A DNA stretch of 47,508 bases from Streptococcaceae bacterium (GCA_022484805.1 JAKVKP010000018.1:1-47508); one strand, 5' to 3'; counted from the stretch's first letter, positions 18,029 through 30,641 are shown. Numbers and translations: made by a program. Notes: generated by a model from the sequence alone, not told the origin.

Positions 18029-18502
18029 TTATTTGTTGATTGATAAAGTATTTAATTGATTCACAAAGGCTGTCAAATCAGTTGGTATTTGCTGATAATT
18101 TTTGTGTTGACTGATTTCCCCGTTTTCAAAGAAGATGATACTTACCTGATCATCAGATAATTGATATTTTTCTTGTAGGTTTTTATCAGTATAAAAAATT
18201 TGATAGAGATAGACCTTTTGCTTTAGAGATTTGATTTCATTGGAAGTCTGAAAAAAATTTATAAAGTTTTCCCCAACTTTATTATTAGGATTAATAAAGA
18301 CAACCATTGCCGCAACCTTATCTTCGACTAATTGATCAACCTGGCGATAATCAATATTTTGGACTTGCTTACTGTTAAATGTTGAAATTCTGACACTTGC
18401 AGTTTGCTCTGCTCGAATATGATTTTTAATACTTGAAAATGTAAAGATTAAAATAATTGCAATAAGAACACCTATGCCAATGCCTAATTTTTTTCGATTC
18501 AA
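18029..18502 (-). CDS. Membrane-anchored thioredoxin-fold-like protein without CxxC, unknown function
   Basis: The protein has 157 residues. One N-terminal helix (about 6-25) is followed by an extracytoplasmic domain with alternating strands and helices (MVVFINPNNK, KVYLYQIFYTD, VSIIFFENGE) in the order of a thioredoxin fold, but there is no cysteine pair, so no redox activity is expected. It starts at TTG 18502 with GAGGTG six bases upstream. It is the first gene of the TrpXYZ-like operon, so it may assist that transporter. I do not recognise a named family. Confidence 0.7.
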   Translation of the reverse strand: MNRKKLGIGIGVLIAIILIFTFSSIKNHIRAEQTASVRISTFNSKQVQNIDYRQVDQLVEDKVAAMVVFINPNNKVGENFINFFQTSNEIKSLKQKVYLYQIFYTDKNLQEKYQLSDDQVSIIFFENGEISQHKNYQQIPTDLTAFVNQLNTLSINK

Positions 18503-18768
18503 AATATCACCTCATTCCACTAGCATCTAGTATACCTTAAAAATAGTAGAGATTAAAGCTGAAAAAGAGTCACAATTAAGCAAAAATTATTAATAATAAT
18601 TTTCTCTATTGTTTTATAATAATGTTTTAGATGAATCAACCATCTGACGAAAACTAGAGTGAAAAGTTTAATTTAATTTGCTTGTATAAAAGGATTGAAG
18701 AAAAATAGAACAAAGCTTATGATATAATTGTTAGGCTTGAAAAAATAATATTGGTACAGGAGGCGAAA

Positions 18769-20454
18769 ATGGCATTTGATGGCGTTTTTTTACACGCAAT
18801 GACAGAGGAATTAAATCAAATTTTGATTGGTGGTAGAGTGCAAAAAATTCACCAGCCTTTTGATAACGAATTAGTTTTAACGATTCGCAATGAAAGACAA
18901 AATTACCGTTTACTACTCTCTGCACATCCAAGTTTTAGCAGAATTCAATTAACCACTGAATCTTTTGAAAATCCGAACCAGCCGAATAATTTTGTGATGC
19001 TACTGAGAAAGTATTTATCGAATGCTGAGATAGCAACTATTGAGCAGGTCGAAAATGACCGGATATTGAAAATTGATTTCAAGCAAAGAGATGAAATTGG
19101 CGATGCGGTCAACCTACAGTTGATTATTGAAATAATGGGCAAGCATTCTAATATTATCCTGATTAATAAAAAGACAAGTAAAATTATTGAGGTCGTTAAA
19201 CATATTGGTATCTCACAAAATAGCTATCGTACACTATTACCTGGAGCAAACTATATTGCACCGCCTAGTCGTGATCAGTACAATCCTTATACGATTAATG
19301 AAGTGAAATTATTTGAATTATTAAATACAGCAGCAGAGCTTTCAAAATCATTTTTCCAGCAGACCTTTCAAGGTATTGGTAAGGAAACCGCAAATGAATT
19401 AGTACATTTAATGAATTCTGATGAAAAAATTAAACAATGGCAAATTTTTTTTAAAACAACCATTGAGCCCTGCTACTATGAAACTGAAGATAAAGTATAT
19501 TTTAGTCCTTTTTCTTATCAAAAATTAGAACTTTTAAAAGACTTTAAAAAGACTTTTAAAAGTCTTAGCCAATTACTTGATTATTATTATCAAGAAAAAG
19601 CACGAAAAGACCGAACTCAACAGCTTGCCCACCAGCTTATTAAAAAAATAGCCAATGAGCTTGAAAAAAATCGAAAGAAATTAAAAATACTAAATTTTGA
19701 AATTGTTGAGACTGAAAATGCTGAGGATTTTAGACAAAAGGGTGAATTATTAACAACCTATCTTCATGAAATTCCTAAAGGCAGTGAAAATTATAAAGTT
19801 TTCAATTATTATACGAATGATTATTTGACAATTCCACTCGCAGTGAATAAAACACCGAGTCAAAATGCACAAAAATATTTTCAAAAATATCAAAAATTAA
19901 AAGCATCTATTAAATATTTGAATGAGCAGATGCATTTAACTAAGCTTGATATTGAATATTTAGAATCTATTGAAACATTGCTAGCGAATGCTACACCAGA
20001 TCAAGTCGCTATTATTCGTGAAGAATTAGTAAGTGTTGGCCTGATTAAGGAAAAAGGCAAGCATAAAAGACAGGAAAAATCGAAGCCAATGAAATTTATT
20101 TCTAGTGACGGCGATATTATTTTAGTTGGTAAAAATAACATTCAGAATGATGAATTAAGCTTTAGAAAGGCTAAAAAGACTGATTTCTGGCTACATGCTA
20201 AGGATATTCCTGGCAGTCATGTGATTATTCAATCTAATAATCCGTCAGACCAAACGATTACTGAGGCAGGCGTTATTGCAGCATACTATTCAAAATTTCG
20301 GCAAAGTAATCTTGTTCCAGTTGATGTCATTGAGGTTCGTAAGTTAAATAAGCCAACAGGGGCTAAACCAGGATTTGTGACTTATCGTGGTCAAAAAACG
20401 ATTTTCTCAACACCAGATGCTGAGCTAATTGAAAAGCTACAGCTTAACAAATAG
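18769..20454 (+). CDS. rqcH: Ribosome quality-control factor RqcH (NFACT; fibronectin-binding FbpA/PavA homologue)
   Basis: The gene encodes 561 residues from ATG 18769, with AGGAGG six bases upstream; the earlier in-frame TTG contains that site. NFACT-N, a helix-hairpin-helix and coiled-coil section (about 280-420) and NFACT-R with DFWLHAKDIPGSHVII are present. The Asp97-Arg98 pair (ENDRIL) that in Bacillus RqcH recruits tRNA-Ala is conserved at the same numbers. The protein binds obstructed 50S subunits and adds alanine tails for degradation; streptococcal homologues were first named fibronectin-binding proteins. It is a single gene on the + strand amid minus-strand genes. A TATAAT at 18723-18728 may be its -10. 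Confidence 0.93.
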   Translation: MAFDGVFLHAMTEELNQILIGGRVQKIHQPFDNELVLTIRNERQNYRLLLSAHPSFSRIQLTTESFENPNQPNNFVMLLRKYLSNAEIATIEQVENDRILKIDFKQRDEIGDAVNLQLIIEIMGKHSNIILINKKTSKIIEVVKHIGISQNSYRTLLPGANYIAPPSRDQYNPYTINEVKLFELLNTAAELSKSFFQQTFQGIGKETANELVHLMNSDEKIKQWQIFFKTTIEPCYYETEDKVYFSPFSYQKLELLKDFKKTFKSLSQLLDYYYQEKARKDRTQQLAHQLIKKIANELEKNRKKLKILNFEIVETENAEDFRQKGELLTTYLHEIPKGSENYKVFNYYTNDYLTIPLAVNKTPSQNAQKYFQKYQKLKASIKYLNEQMHLTKLDIEYLESIETLLANATPDQVAIIREELVSVGLIKEKGKHKRQEKSKPMKFISSDGDIILVGKNNIQNDELSFRKAKKTDFWLHAKDIPGSHVIIQSNNPSDQTITEAGVIAAYYSKFRQSNLVPVDVIEVRKLNKPTGAKPGFVTYRGQKTIFSTPDAELIEKLQLNK

Positions 20455-20487
20455 AGGCTGGACTTAGGTCCAACCTCTATTTTAAGA
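20450..20487 (+). terminator. Terminator of rqcH
   Basis: AATAGAGG-c-TGGAC, loop, GTCCA-a-CCTCTATT forms a long stem with one C-A mismatch, followed by TTTT. The rqcH stop codon lies inside the left arm. The LysR gene ends at 20498 on the other strand and may also use it. Confidence 0.8.
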
Positions 20488-20497
20488 TTATAATGAT

Positions 20498-21403
20498 TTA
20501 AAATTTTCCATTTTCAAAGTATTGCTTTAATAAAGTAATAAAATTTTCAGCAATTTCAGATAGTTTTTTGTTTTTATGCTTTAATAATACAAGCTCATTC
20601 ATATCACTATCTTTCAACGGTACCACAACAATTTGATGTCTAGAATGCTGGTCAATTAAACCACTACCAGAGGCATAGGCATTTGTGCGCTCTAAAATGC
20701 CATTTAAAGTCGCACGATCGGTCGTATAAATTACCTTTTCCTCATCCTCAGTATCTACCAAATCCTCAGAGTAATAGAGATATTGATTAGATTCCTGCGT
20801 AAATCTGACCTGTGGCAAGCCTTTTAAATCATCAATTGAAATTGCCTTATGATAAGCCAAGGGATGGTGATTGCCTAAAAAAACGTGTGTTTGAAAACGA
20901 GTAATTACTTCGTAGTCAAGCTTGCTTTTTTCAATCATCCTTAAAATACCCGGTGCATTAGTGGCATTTAGATAAATAATTCCAATTTCACTTCGATAAT
21001 GCTCAACCTCTTCCAAGATTTTTAAGGTCGTATTTTCAAAAATTCTAAATTCGGAAAAACTGGGAAACTTGACCATCAAATCGGTAATAATTGGTGCCAA
21101 AAAATCATAATGCTGAGAAGCCAGTGAAAAGTGCGCTTCATCTACTTCTTCTTTTAAATACTTGTCCTCTAAGTCTTGAAAATTATTTAAAATAATTTGC
21201 GCTTTTTCGTAAAATTCAATACCCTCCGCAGTTAGAACTGCACCACGCTTATTACGATCAAATAATTTTTGCCCAATTTCATTTTCTAGTTCCTTAATGG
21301 CATGAGATAAGCTGGGCTGGGCAATAAACAGCTTTTTAGCAGCCTCGCGAAAGCTACCGTTATTGGCAATTGCCATTACGTATTTCATTTGTTGAATATT
21401 CAA
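20498..21403 (-). CDS. LysR family transcriptional regulator
   Basis: A 301-residue LysR protein. The N-terminal winged helix-turn-helix reads NNGSFREAAKKLFIAQPSLSHAIKELE, and a periplasmic-binding-like effector domain follows (about 90-295). It starts at TTG 21403 with AAGGAGG five bases upstream. The DNA-binding part resembles the CpsY/CysR-type LysR group of Lactobacillales. A dyad with LysR spacing lies in front of the gene, and the pyr cluster ends 98 bases upstream. Its target and ligand are unknown; autoregulation is plausible. Confidence 0.88.
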   Translation of the reverse strand: MNIQQMKYVMAIANNGSFREAAKKLFIAQPSLSHAIKELENEIGQKLFDRNKRGAVLTAEGIEFYEKAQIILNNFQDLEDKYLKEEVDEAHFSLASQHYDFLAPIITDLMVKFPSFSEFRIFENTTLKILEEVEHYRSEIGIIYLNATNAPGILRMIEKSKLDYEVITRFQTHVFLGNHHPLAYHKAISIDDLKGLPQVRFTQESNQYLYYSEDLVDTEDEEKVIYTTDRATLNGILERTNAYASGSGLIDQHSRHQIVVVPLKDSDMNELVLLKHKNKKLSEIAENFITLLKQYFENGKF

Positions 21404-21420
21404 GTAGACCTCCTTAATTT

Positions 21421-21469
21421 ATTTTACGTAGTTAACAATCGTAAAATAAACTGATAATAGTCCTATTAT
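21421..21469. promoter_or_regulatory. Two dyads upstream of the LysR gene
   Basis: The perfect arms ATTTTACG (21421-21428) and CGTAAAAT (21440-21447) with an 11-base spacer fit the T-N11-A pattern of LysR operators. A second palindrome ATAATAG-TC-CTATTAT occupies 21454-21469 and overlaps possible -10 sequence for the LysR gene. They fit an autoregulatory site. Confidence 0.45.
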
Positions 21470-21501
21470 AACATGAAATAAGCTCATTAAATCAGGATAT
21501 A

Positions 21502-22767
21502 TTAAGCTTGATAAGCAATTAATCCCTTAGAAATCGTATATTTAACGTTACCGATTAGTTTTTCGCCAATAAATGGACTATTTGCTGATTTTGAGGCAAA
21601 ATGATTACTGACAATACGCTCTTCTAAGTCAAAGATAACGATATCTGCCAGTCCACCCACTTCGATACAGCCAGCATCTTCAAATTGATAAATTTCAGCT
21701 GGACGTGTACTCATCTTGTCAATGAGTTCAAGTAAAGTCAGATGACCGGGCTCAACTAAATGCTTCAATCCTAATGACAAGGCCGTTTCCAAACCAGTCA
21801 TGCCACTTGGTGCCTTAGTTAATTCTTGATCTTTTTCATCATGATGATGTGGTGCATGATCCGTTGCAATTACATCAATTACACCATTCTTTAAGCCAGC
21901 AATGACCTTTTGACGATCCGCTTCTGTTCTTAATGGCGGATTTAATTTTGCATTTGTGCCTTTAGTCAATATCTCTGCTTCAGTTAAAGAGAAGTGTTGA
22001 GGTGTGGCTTCGGCTGTAATATTAGAACTCAATCCCTTACCAAATTGAATGACATCAACAGAATAATGATGACTTAAATGCTGAAAATGAACCTTCGCCC
22101 CTGTTTCAGCCGCTAATAAGACATCTCTCGCTACCATTGAGCTTTCAGAAATTCCAGGTGCACCATGGATACCACACTCATGTGCGATAGCACCTTCATT
22201 AATGCCAAGATTAGCGATTAAATTAGGATCCTCTTCATGTAAGCTTAAAACAGCACCTAGAGGTTCAGCTTGAAGCATTGCATCTCTGACAAAGCCTGCG
22301 TTAGTCAAAGGCACACCATCATCACTAAATCCGACTGCGCCCTGTTCTAGCAAGCTACTCATATTTGTTAAGTTTTGACCGTCAAAATTTTTAGAAATTG
22401 AAGCCACTGAATGAACATGAATCGCTTGTTTAGCAGCTTCATTTAAGACAAATTCTAGTGTTTCTTCATTATCAATAATTGGACTTGTATTGGCCATCAT
22501 CACGACACGAGTAAAGCCACCGTGAGCAGCGGATAGACTACCTGTATGAATCGTTTCCTTATGTGTTTGACCAGGCTCTCTAAAATGGACGTGGATGTCA
22601 ACCAATCCCGGCGCAACGATTAGACCATCTGCATTAATAATTTCTGCCTTGGGTGCCACTAAATCTTGACCAATTGCCGTGATTTTTTGTCCATCAATTA
22701 AGATATCACAAATTTCATCACGATTATTCTTCGGATCAATCACTCTACCATTTTTGATTAGCTGCAT
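21502..22767 (-). CDS. pyrC: Dihydroorotase PyrC
   Basis: A 421-residue class I dihydroorotase of the amidohydrolase superfamily. It has the zinc-binding [15 protein letters not shown] near residue 60, further metal histidines ([11 protein letters not shown]) and the catalytic Asp in [10 protein letters not shown]. It converts carbamoyl aspartate to dihydroorotate, the third step of UMP synthesis. A GGGAG precedes the ATG. It is the last pyr gene, 33 bases after the NADP reductase gene, whereas in Bacillus it sits between pyrB and carA. Confidence 0.95.
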   Translation of the reverse strand: MQLIKNGRVIDPKNNRDEICDILIDGQKITAIGQDLVAPKAEIINADGLIVAPGLVDIHVHFREPGQTHKETIHTGSLSAAHGGFTRVVMMANTSPIIDNEETLEFVLNEAAKQAIHVHSVASISKNFDGQNLTNMSSLLEQGAVGFSDDGVPLTNAGFVRDAMLQAEPLGAVLSLHEEDPNLIANLGINEGAIAHECGIHGAPGISESSMVARDVLLAAETGAKVHFQHLSHHYSVDVIQFGKGLSSNITAEATPQHFSLTEAEILTKGTNAKLNPPLRTEADRQKVIAGLKNGVIDVIATDHAPHHHDEKDQELTKAPSGMTGLETALSLGLKHLVEPGHLTLLELIDKMSTRPAEIYQFEDAGCIEVGGLADIVIFDLEERIVSNHFASKSANSPFIGEKLIGNVKYTISKGLIAYQA

Positions 22768-22800
22768 CGTTCTCCCACTTTCTAATAATAAAAATAAAAA

Positions 22801-23787
22801 TTACTCACTTGCACTAAAATGTTTTGCAACAATTTTTTCTTCAGGATAAGCATATTGCAAGGCATTATTAACTGTCATTGGTACCTCACCAAAGCCAGTT
22901 ATAATAAAATCTAGCTTACCATCATAATCACAAGCATCTCCGAGGGCAAAAATACCTGGTACAGAGCTCATCATATCCGGACTGACCTTCACCTTTTTAC
23001 GCTTAGTCAAGTCTAATCCCCATTGGTCAATCGGTCCCAAATCAGATAGGAAGCCGTAATTAACAATCAGCTGATCAACAGCAATCGTTTCCTGTGCCTT
23101 TGATTTTGTATCTTGGATTTCAATCTCAGTTAACTGTCCTGAATCACCAATTAACCTGCTGATTTGATAGGGTGTATAAAGCTTTACTGATGAAGCAAAT
23201 AAACGTTCCATTGAAGACTCATGTGCCCTGAACTTGTCTCGACGATGAATCAAAGCGACTGAGCTAGCAATTTCTTCAAGCATTAACGCCCAATCGACTG
23301 CAGAATTACCACCACCTAATATTACGATATTTTGATTAGCGAGCGACTGCATATCATTAATGTAATATTGTAAGCTTTGCCCTTCATAAGTATCTGCATC
23401 TGGAAGTGCCAATCTTCTTGGTTCAAACGCTCCCTTACCGATTGCAATGATAATGGATTTGGAATAATGCTTGCCCTCACTCGTAACAATTTCAAAGGTA
23501 CCATCTTCCAATTTATAGTAGGCTTCCACCGTTTCATTTAAACAAACTGTTGGTGATTTATCATTCATTTGATCGATTAAATCATTAATAAAATCACTTG
23601 CCTTAATTTTTTTAAAGCCCGGTAAATCATGGATAAACTTATCTGGATAAAAGGCAGTTACTTGCCCGCCGAGTGTGCCAAGGCTTTCAATTAGTTTAAC
23701 CTTCGCTGATCGTAAGCGACCATAATAAGCCGCATAAATTCCGATAGCGCCGCCACCAATTACTGTGATATCATATATTTCATTCAT
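22801..23787 (-). CDS. Thioredoxin-reductase-like ferredoxin/flavodoxin--NADP+ reductase (type 2 FNR, YumC-like)
   Basis: A 328-residue flavoprotein with an N-terminal FAD site (GGGAIGIYAAYYG), an NADP site (ILGGGNSAVDWALML, RRDKFRAHE) and a C-terminal FAD contact (FALGDACDYDGK). The thioredoxin reductase CxxC is absent, which points to the YumC class that moves electrons between NADPH and ferredoxin or flavodoxin. The gene lies inside the pyr cluster between pyrE and pyrC, an unusual location. AGGAG precedes the ATG. Confidence 0.88.
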   Translation of the reverse strand: MNEIYDITVIGGGAIGIYAAYYGRLRSAKVKLIESLGTLGGQVTAFYPDKFIHDLPGFKKIKASDFINDLIDQMNDKSPTVCLNETVEAYYKLEDGTFEIVTSEGKHYSKSIIIAIGKGAFEPRRLALPDADTYEGQSLQYYINDMQSLANQNIVILGGGNSAVDWALMLEEIASSVALIHRRDKFRAHESSMERLFASSVKLYTPYQISRLIGDSGQLTEIEIQDTKSKAQETIAVDQLIVNYGFLSDLGPIDQWGLDLTKRKKVKVSPDMMSSVPGIFALGDACDYDGKLDFIITGFGEVPMTVNNALQYAYPEEKIVAKHFSASE

Positions 23788-23894
23788 TATTTTTCTCCTA
23801 TTAGATGTACCATTGAATTTAAAACACTAATCTTAGTGTAGCATGGTTCATTCATAAAAATAAAATAATGAATCTATAATTTTTATAAAATTGC

Positions 23895-24530
23895 TTAAGC
23901 TTGCTGCCAATTCGTTTGATCTGCCTTGAAATGCTTAAGTAGCGCTAGCTCTTCTTCGTCAACATACCCAATTTCTTTAGCGATCTCAATTAAGGTTGAA
24001 TAATTAGATAAAGTGATAAAAGGGACGCCTGCTTTTTCAAAATTCGCTATTCCTTTAGGCAATTCGTAAGTAAAAATCGCAGCAACTCCCAAAACGTCGG
24101 CACCTTCACGCTTCGCTGCTTCTGCTGTCGCAATTACTGATCCGCCTGTCGAAATTAAATCTTCAATAATTACCATTTTTTGACCAGGCTTAATACGCCC
24201 TTCAATTTGATTCCCCTTACCATGATCCTTCGCCTTAGAGCGAATATAAACCATTGGCAAATCTAGTAATTCTGCAACCCAAGCTGCATGAGGCACACCA
24301 CCTGTAGCCGCTCCTGCAATTACCTCAACATCTGGAAATTCAGCTTTAATCGCTTCGGCAAAGCCGTTAGCAATTTGCTTTCTAACCTTTGGATAGCTAA
24401 TCGTAATGCGGTTATCGGTATAAATCGGACTTTTAATCCCGCTTGCCCATGTGAAAGGGGCCTTTGGTGATAAAAAGACTGCTTCAATTTCTAGTAAATC
24501 CTTGGCAATTGCCTTTGCATAATCAGTCAT
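23895..24530 (-). CDS. pyrE: Orotate phosphoribosyltransferase PyrE
   Basis: A 211-residue type I phosphoribosyltransferase that makes OMP from orotate and PRPP. The PRPP-binding loop [13 protein letters not shown], the orotate-side segment [16 protein letters not shown] and the catalytic-loop lysine in [15 protein letters not shown] are present. AAGGAG precedes the ATG, 16 bases after pyrD. The next enzyme, PyrF, which normally precedes PyrE in this operon, is missing. Confidence 0.96.
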   Translation of the reverse strand: MTDYAKAIAKDLLEIEAVFLSPKAPFTWASGIKSPIYTDNRITISYPKVRKQIANGFAEAIKAEFPDVEVIAGAATGGVPHAAWVAELLDLPMVYIRSKAKDHGKGNQIEGRIKPGQKMVIIEDLISTGGSVIATAEAAKREGADVLGVAAIFTYELPKGIANFEKAGVPFITLSNYSTLIEIAKEIGYVDEEELALLKHFKADQTNWQQA

Positions 24531-24546
24531 TTGTTCTCCTTAAATT

Positions 24547-26264
<1,718 letters not shown>

Positions 26265-26314
26265 ATTGGACCCCTTTATATTGCAATCAATACATTCATT
26301 AATAAATACAGTTA

Positions 26315-26348
26315 TAGACAAGCCCAAGAATTAACCAGAGCTTGTCTA
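26315..26348. repeat. Inverted repeat in the carB-pyrK gap
   Basis: The perfect 9-bp arms TAGACAAGC (26315-26323) and GCTTGTCTA (26340-26348) have a 16-base loop. Neither strand shows a T-run after it, so it is not an intrinsic terminator. It may mark an mRNA processing or stability element within the pyr transcript. Confidence 0.5.
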
Positions 26349-26367
26349 TTGACGATACTTGAAAAAT

Positions 26368-29300
26368 CTAAATTGAAACGGTACTGAAAGATTGACTTTC
26401 AAGCACTTTCAAGATTGCGTTCGCTGTATCTAGGGCAGTAAATAATGGCACACCGTGTTCAACCGCTTCACGTCGAATTGTAAAGCTATCCTGATTGGTT
26501 AAATCGCGTTTATTATCCATTGTATTAACCACTGCCTGAATTCTTCCTGAACGAATTAAATCAATAATATTTTCATTGTTTTCAGTTACTTTGGAAACAC
26601 GCTGCACTCTTAGGCCAGCTGCTTCAAAGTATTTTGCTGTACCGGCTGTCGCTAGTAATGAATAGCCAATGGCGTCGAAGCGTTTAGCCAATTCTAGACT
26701 TTCTACTTTTGTTTCATCAGCAACAGTGAATAAAATGGCACCGAAGCTTGGTAGATGTAACCCAGAAGCCTCAAAGGCCTTATAAAGTGCTTTCTCTAAG
26801 GTAATATCACTACCCATTACCTCGCCAGTTGATTTCATTTCAGGTCCTAAATAAGTGTCAACCTTTTGAAGCTTAGTGAATGAGAAGACTGGCGCCTTAA
26901 CGTGAACCTGTTTAGATTCGGCATAAAGACCATCCTCATAGCCTAAATCCTTCAATTTAGTACCTAGGATTGCTTTTGTTGCGACTTGTGCCATTTGAAT
27001 ACCGGTTACTTTACTTAGGAAAGGTACTGTTCTAGAAGCACGTGGATTAACTTCAATTACATAGACCTTATCATGATGAATTACAAATTGAATATTCATC
27101 ATACCAAGACAATTTAAGCCAATTGCTAGACGCCTTGTATAATCCTCAATCGTTGCCTGAATTTCTTGAGATAAGGTTTGTGGTGGATAGACAGCCATTG
27201 AATCGCCCGAATGAACACCAGCACGTTCGATATGCTCCATAATACCCGGAATTAATACCGTTTCACCATCACAAATCGCATCAACTTCACATTCCTTGCC
27301 GACAAGATAACGGTCTACTAAAACTGGATGGTCTGGTGAAGCCTTAACGGCAGTTCTCATATAATTTTCTAAATCGGTTTGATTGCTAACAATTTCCATT
27401 GCTCGGCCACCTAAAACATATGATGGACGGACTAAAACCGGATAACCAATTTGATTGGCTATCGCAACAGCCTCAGCCTCAGAAACAGCAGTATCACCAG
27501 GGGGCTGAGAGATATCCAATTCCTTCAATGCCGCTTCGAATAAATCACGACTTTCAGCACGGTCTAAATCTTCAATTTGTGTGCCCAAAATCTTTACGCC
27601 AGCTTTGGTCAATGGCTCAGCTAGATTGATTGCCGTTTGTCCTCCGAACTGCACGACAACACCAGTTGGTTGCTCTAAGTCAATTACGTTTAAGACATCT
27701 TCAATGGTTAATGGCTCAAAGTAAAGCTTATCAGAAATCGAGAAATCAGTTGAAACTGTTTCAGGATTAGAATTCATGATAATTGCTTCATACCCAGCTG
27801 CTTGAATAGCTTTAACAGAATGAACAGTCGCATAGTCAAACTCAACCCCCTGACCAATACGAATTGGACCTGATCCAAGTACTAATACAGAAGGCTTTTC
27901 TGTCTGAACAGATTCTTGTTCTGTTTCATAGCTTGAGTAGAAATACGGTGTTGCTGATTCAAATTCAGCAGCACAAGTATCGACCATCTTATATACTGGT
28001 ACAATTTGATTTTCAAGACGTAATTGGCGAACTTCATTAATAGTCATTTGCCAAATTTGCGCAATTTTTTGATCCGCAAAACCATTAATTTTGGCTTCTT
28101 TTAGAACCTCTAGATCTCCGATATGATGTGCTAGTTCTACTTCAATTTCGTATAAATGGAACAATTTATCAAGGAAGAATAAATCAATCTTAGTTAGGTC
28201 GTGTAGCTCATGGATTGAAAAACCACGTTTGATTGCTTCGGTTAAATAGAATAAGCGATCGTCTTGGGCTTTAACCATTTTTTCAACTAATAAGTCATCG
28301 TTTACTTCTGCTAACTCTGGCATCTCACTATGGCAAACACCAATTTCTAAGGAACGAACGGCCTTCAATAAACTTTCTTCGATATTTCGGCCGATTGCCA
28401 TCACTTCGCCGGTTGCCTTCATTTGCGTACCTAAACGTCTGTCACCCTTTTCGAATTTATCAAAGGGCCAACGAGGAATCTTGGCAACGACGTAGTCAAG
28501 TGCTGGTTCAAATTGCGCATAGGTTGAGTTGGTAACAGGATTTTTCATTTCATCCAATGTTAAGCCAACTGCTATTTTTGCGGCAAGCTTGGCAATCGGG
28601 TAACCAGTTGCCTTAGAAGCCAAAGCAGATGAACGTGAAACACGAGGATTAACTTCAATGACATAATAGTTAAAACTATCAGGATCTAGAGCAAGCTGAA
28701 CATTACAGCCGCCTTCAATTTTTAAGGCACGAATAATTTTTAAAGAAGCATCACGCAACATTTGATATTCGTAATCAGATAAGGTTTGGCTTGGTGCAAA
28801 AACAATAGAATCACCTGTATGGATTCCGACAGGGTCAAAGTTTTCCATATTACAGACAACAATCGCATTGTCATTTGAATCACGCATCACTTCATATTCA
28901 ATTTCCTTAAAGCCAGCGATAGACCTTTCAATTAAACATTGAGTTGCTGGTGATAGTTTTAGTCCATTTTCTGCAATAATTTTCAATTCTTCTTCATTAT
29001 CACACATCCCGCCACCAGTACCGCCTAAGGTAAAAGCAGGGCGAACAATCACTGGATAGCCAATTGTATTGGCAAAAGCAATCGCTTGGTCCACTGTATT
29101 TACAATTTCAGATTCTGGAATTGGTTGGTCTAGCTGCTCCATTAATTGTTTAAACAAATCTCGGTCCTCAGCTTGGTCGATGGCCGATAATTTTGTCCCA
29201 AGTAATTCAATATTCAATTCATCCAAAATACCTGATTTTGATAAATCAATTGCCATATTCAACCCCGTTTGACCACCAAGTGTCGGCAAAATCGCATCGG

Positions 29301-29547
29301 GACGTTCTTTACGCAAAATACGTGAGACAAATTCAAGGGTAATTGGTTCAATATATACTTCGTCAGCAATTTCTCTGTCTGTCATAATCGTTGCAGGATT
29401 ACTATTAACTAAAACGACTTCATAGCCTTCTTCTTTTAATGCAAGACAGGCTTGTGTTCCCGCATAGTCAAACTCCGCGGCTTGTCCAATAATAATTGGA
29501 CCTGAGCCGATTACCATAATCTTATGAATGTCTTTTCTTTTAGGCAT
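26368..29547 (-). CDS. carB: Carbamoyl-phosphate synthase large subunit CarB
   Basis: The protein has 1059 residues with two homologous ATP-grasp halves, each with the GSGPI(I/R)IGQ start and EVNPR(V/A)SR metal-binding motif. A C-terminal MGS-like allosteric domain (about 930-1059) follows. It makes carbamoyl phosphate from ammonia channelled from CarA, bicarbonate and two ATP. It shares one base with the end of carA (TAATG), so the subunits are made in equal amounts. The length is usual for Firmicutes. Confidence 0.97.
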   Translation of the reverse strand: MPKRKDIHKIMVIGSGPIIIGQAAEFDYAGTQACLALKEEGYEVVLVNSNPATIMTDREIADEVYIEPITLEFVSRILRKERPDAILPTLGGQTGLNMAIDLSKSGILDELNIELLGTKLSAIDQAEDRDLFKQLMEQLDQPIPESEIVNTVDQAIAFANTIGYPVIVRPAFTLGGTGGGMCDNEEELKIIAENGLKLSPATQCLIERSIAGFKEIEYEVMRDSNDNAIVVCNMENFDPVGIHTGDSIVFAPSQTLSDYEYQMLRDASLKIIRALKIEGGCNVQLALDPDSFNYYVIEVNPRVSRSSALASKATGYPIAKLAAKIAVGLTLDEMKNPVTNSTYAQFEPALDYVVAKIPRWPFDKFEKGDRRLGTQMKATGEVMAIGRNIEESLLKAVRSLEIGVCHSEMPELAEVNDDLLVEKMVKAQDDRLFYLTEAIKRGFSIHELHDLTKIDLFFLDKLFHLYEIEVELAHHIGDLEVLKEAKINGFADQKIAQIWQMTINEVRQLRLENQIVPVYKMVDTCAAEFESATPYFYSSYETEQESVQTEKPSVLVLGSGPIRIGQGVEFDYATVHSVKAIQAAGYEAIIMNSNPETVSTDFSISDKLYFEPLTIEDVLNVIDLEQPTGVVVQFGGQTAINLAEPLTKAGVKILGTQIEDLDRAESRDLFEAALKELDISQPPGDTAVSEAEAVAIANQIGYPVLVRPSYVLGGRAMEIVSNQTDLENYMRTAVKASPDHPVLVDRYLVGKECEVDAICDGETVLIPGIMEHIERAGVHSGDSMAVYPPQTLSQEIQATIEDYTRRLAIGLNCLGMMNIQFVIHHDKVYVIEVNPRASRTVPFLSKVTGIQMAQVATKAILGTKLKDLGYEDGLYAESKQVHVKAPVFSFTKLQKVDTYLGPEMKSTGEVMGSDITLEKALYKAFEASGLHLPSFGAILFTVADETKVESLELAKRFDAIGYSLLATAGTAKYFEAAGLRVQRVSKVTENNENIIDLIRSGRIQAVVNTMDNKRDLTNQDSFTIRREAVEHGVPLFTALDTANAILKVLESQSFSTVSI

Positions 29548-30641
29548 TATTCCAACCCTTTCTTAGTCGCTTTAAACGCATCCATCATTTCCATAAATTC
29601 ATCGAACAAGTGAGCAGCATCATGTGGTCCAGGTGCAGCATCTGGGTGATACTGAACGGTAAAGGCTGGAAACTTGCGATGTCTGACTCCTTCGACCGAA
29701 CCATCGTTAACTTCAACATGCGTAACTAATAACTTTTTATGGTCAATTGACTCTTCATCAACTGCAAAACCGTGATTTTGTGAAGTGAAATCAATTCGTC
29801 CAGTCGCAATTTCACGTACTGCATGGTTAAAGCCACGATGACCGAACTTCATTTTATAAGTTTTAGCGCCGTTCGCTAAAGCAAATAGCTGATGGCCTAA
29901 ACAAATACCAAATATTGGGAATTTACCTTGAATACCTTGAATCATTTCAATCGCTTCAGGTACATCGGTTGGATTACCTGGTCCATTAGTTAGCATGACA
30001 CCATCTGGATTTAAATCAATTATTTCTTGGGCAGTAGTATGATATGGCATCACTGTTAAATTACATTCTCGTTTTGACAATTCACGTAAAATAGAATGTT
30101 TTAAGCCAAAATCAACTACGACAACATTACGACCCACTCCTGGTGAAGGATAAGGTGTTTTGGTCGAAACTTGAGCGACTTGATTGGTTGGTAAAACGGT
30201 AGCTCTTAATTGATCTTGAACATGCGCTACACTGTCTGCGCTGCTGACAATCGAAGCCTTCATCGTGCCGTTTGTTCTGATAATTTTAGTTAATTTACGA
30301 GTATCGATGCCTTCAATACCTGGGATGCCTTTTCTGCTTAAAAATTCATCCAAGCTTAATTGATTCCGCCAATTACTAGATAGTCTAGCTACCTCATGTA
30401 CAACCACACCTTTAGTCGTCGGTGCGATTGATTCATAATCATCACGATTAATTCCATAATTACCGATTAATGGATAGGTAAAGGTTAAGATTTGACCGTT
30501 ATAACTTTGGTCGGTAATAGATTCTTGATAGCCAGTCATTCCTGTATTAAATACAATTTCACCAAAAACATCGATATCTGCACCGAAGCCCTTGCCTTTG
30601 AAAATTGTACCATCTTCTAATATTAAGAGTCTTTCGCTCAT
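29547..30641 (-). CDS. carA: Carbamoyl-phosphate synthase small subunit CarA
   Basis: The gene encodes 364 residues from ATG 30641 ([11 protein letters not shown]) with GGGAGG five bases upstream. The N-terminal CPSase domain is followed by a class I glutamine amidotransferase with the nucleophile Cys in [14 protein letters not shown] and the catalytic His in [12 protein letters not shown]. The residue after HP is Asp rather than the Glu of the E. coli triad; I recall the same in other Lactobacillales, so it is probably lineage-typical. It supplies ammonia to CarB. Confidence 0.95.
   Translation of the reverse strand: MSERLLILEDGTIFKGKGFGADIDVFGEIVFNTGMTGYQESITDQSYNGQILTFTYPLIGNYGINRDDYESIAPTTKGVVVHEVARLSSNWRNQLSLDEFLSRKGIPGIEGIDTRKLTKIIRTNGTMKASIVSSADSVAHVQDQLRATVLPTNQVAQVSTKTPYPSPGVGRNVVVVDFGLKHSILRELSKRECNLTVMPYHTTAQEIIDLNPDGVMLTNGPGNPTDVPEAIEMIQGIQGKFPIFGICLGHQLFALANGAKTYKMKFGHRGFNHAVREIATGRIDFTSQNHGFAVDEESIDHKKLLVTHVEVNDGSVEGVRHRKFPAFTVQYHPDAAPGPHDAAHLFDEFMEMMDAFKATKKGLE

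Noticed and set aside
18503..18768. Possible T-box riboswitch upstream of the TrpXYZ-like operon
   Set aside because: The minus strand lacks the conserved T-box sequence and a matching terminator; only AT-rich sequence with a possible -10 TATACT was found.
29547..29700. Asp in place of Glu in the CarA amidotransferase triad
   Set aside because: Recorded in the gene entry, but [10 protein letters not shown] appears in other Lactobacillales as far as I recall, so it is probably a lineage feature rather than a defect.
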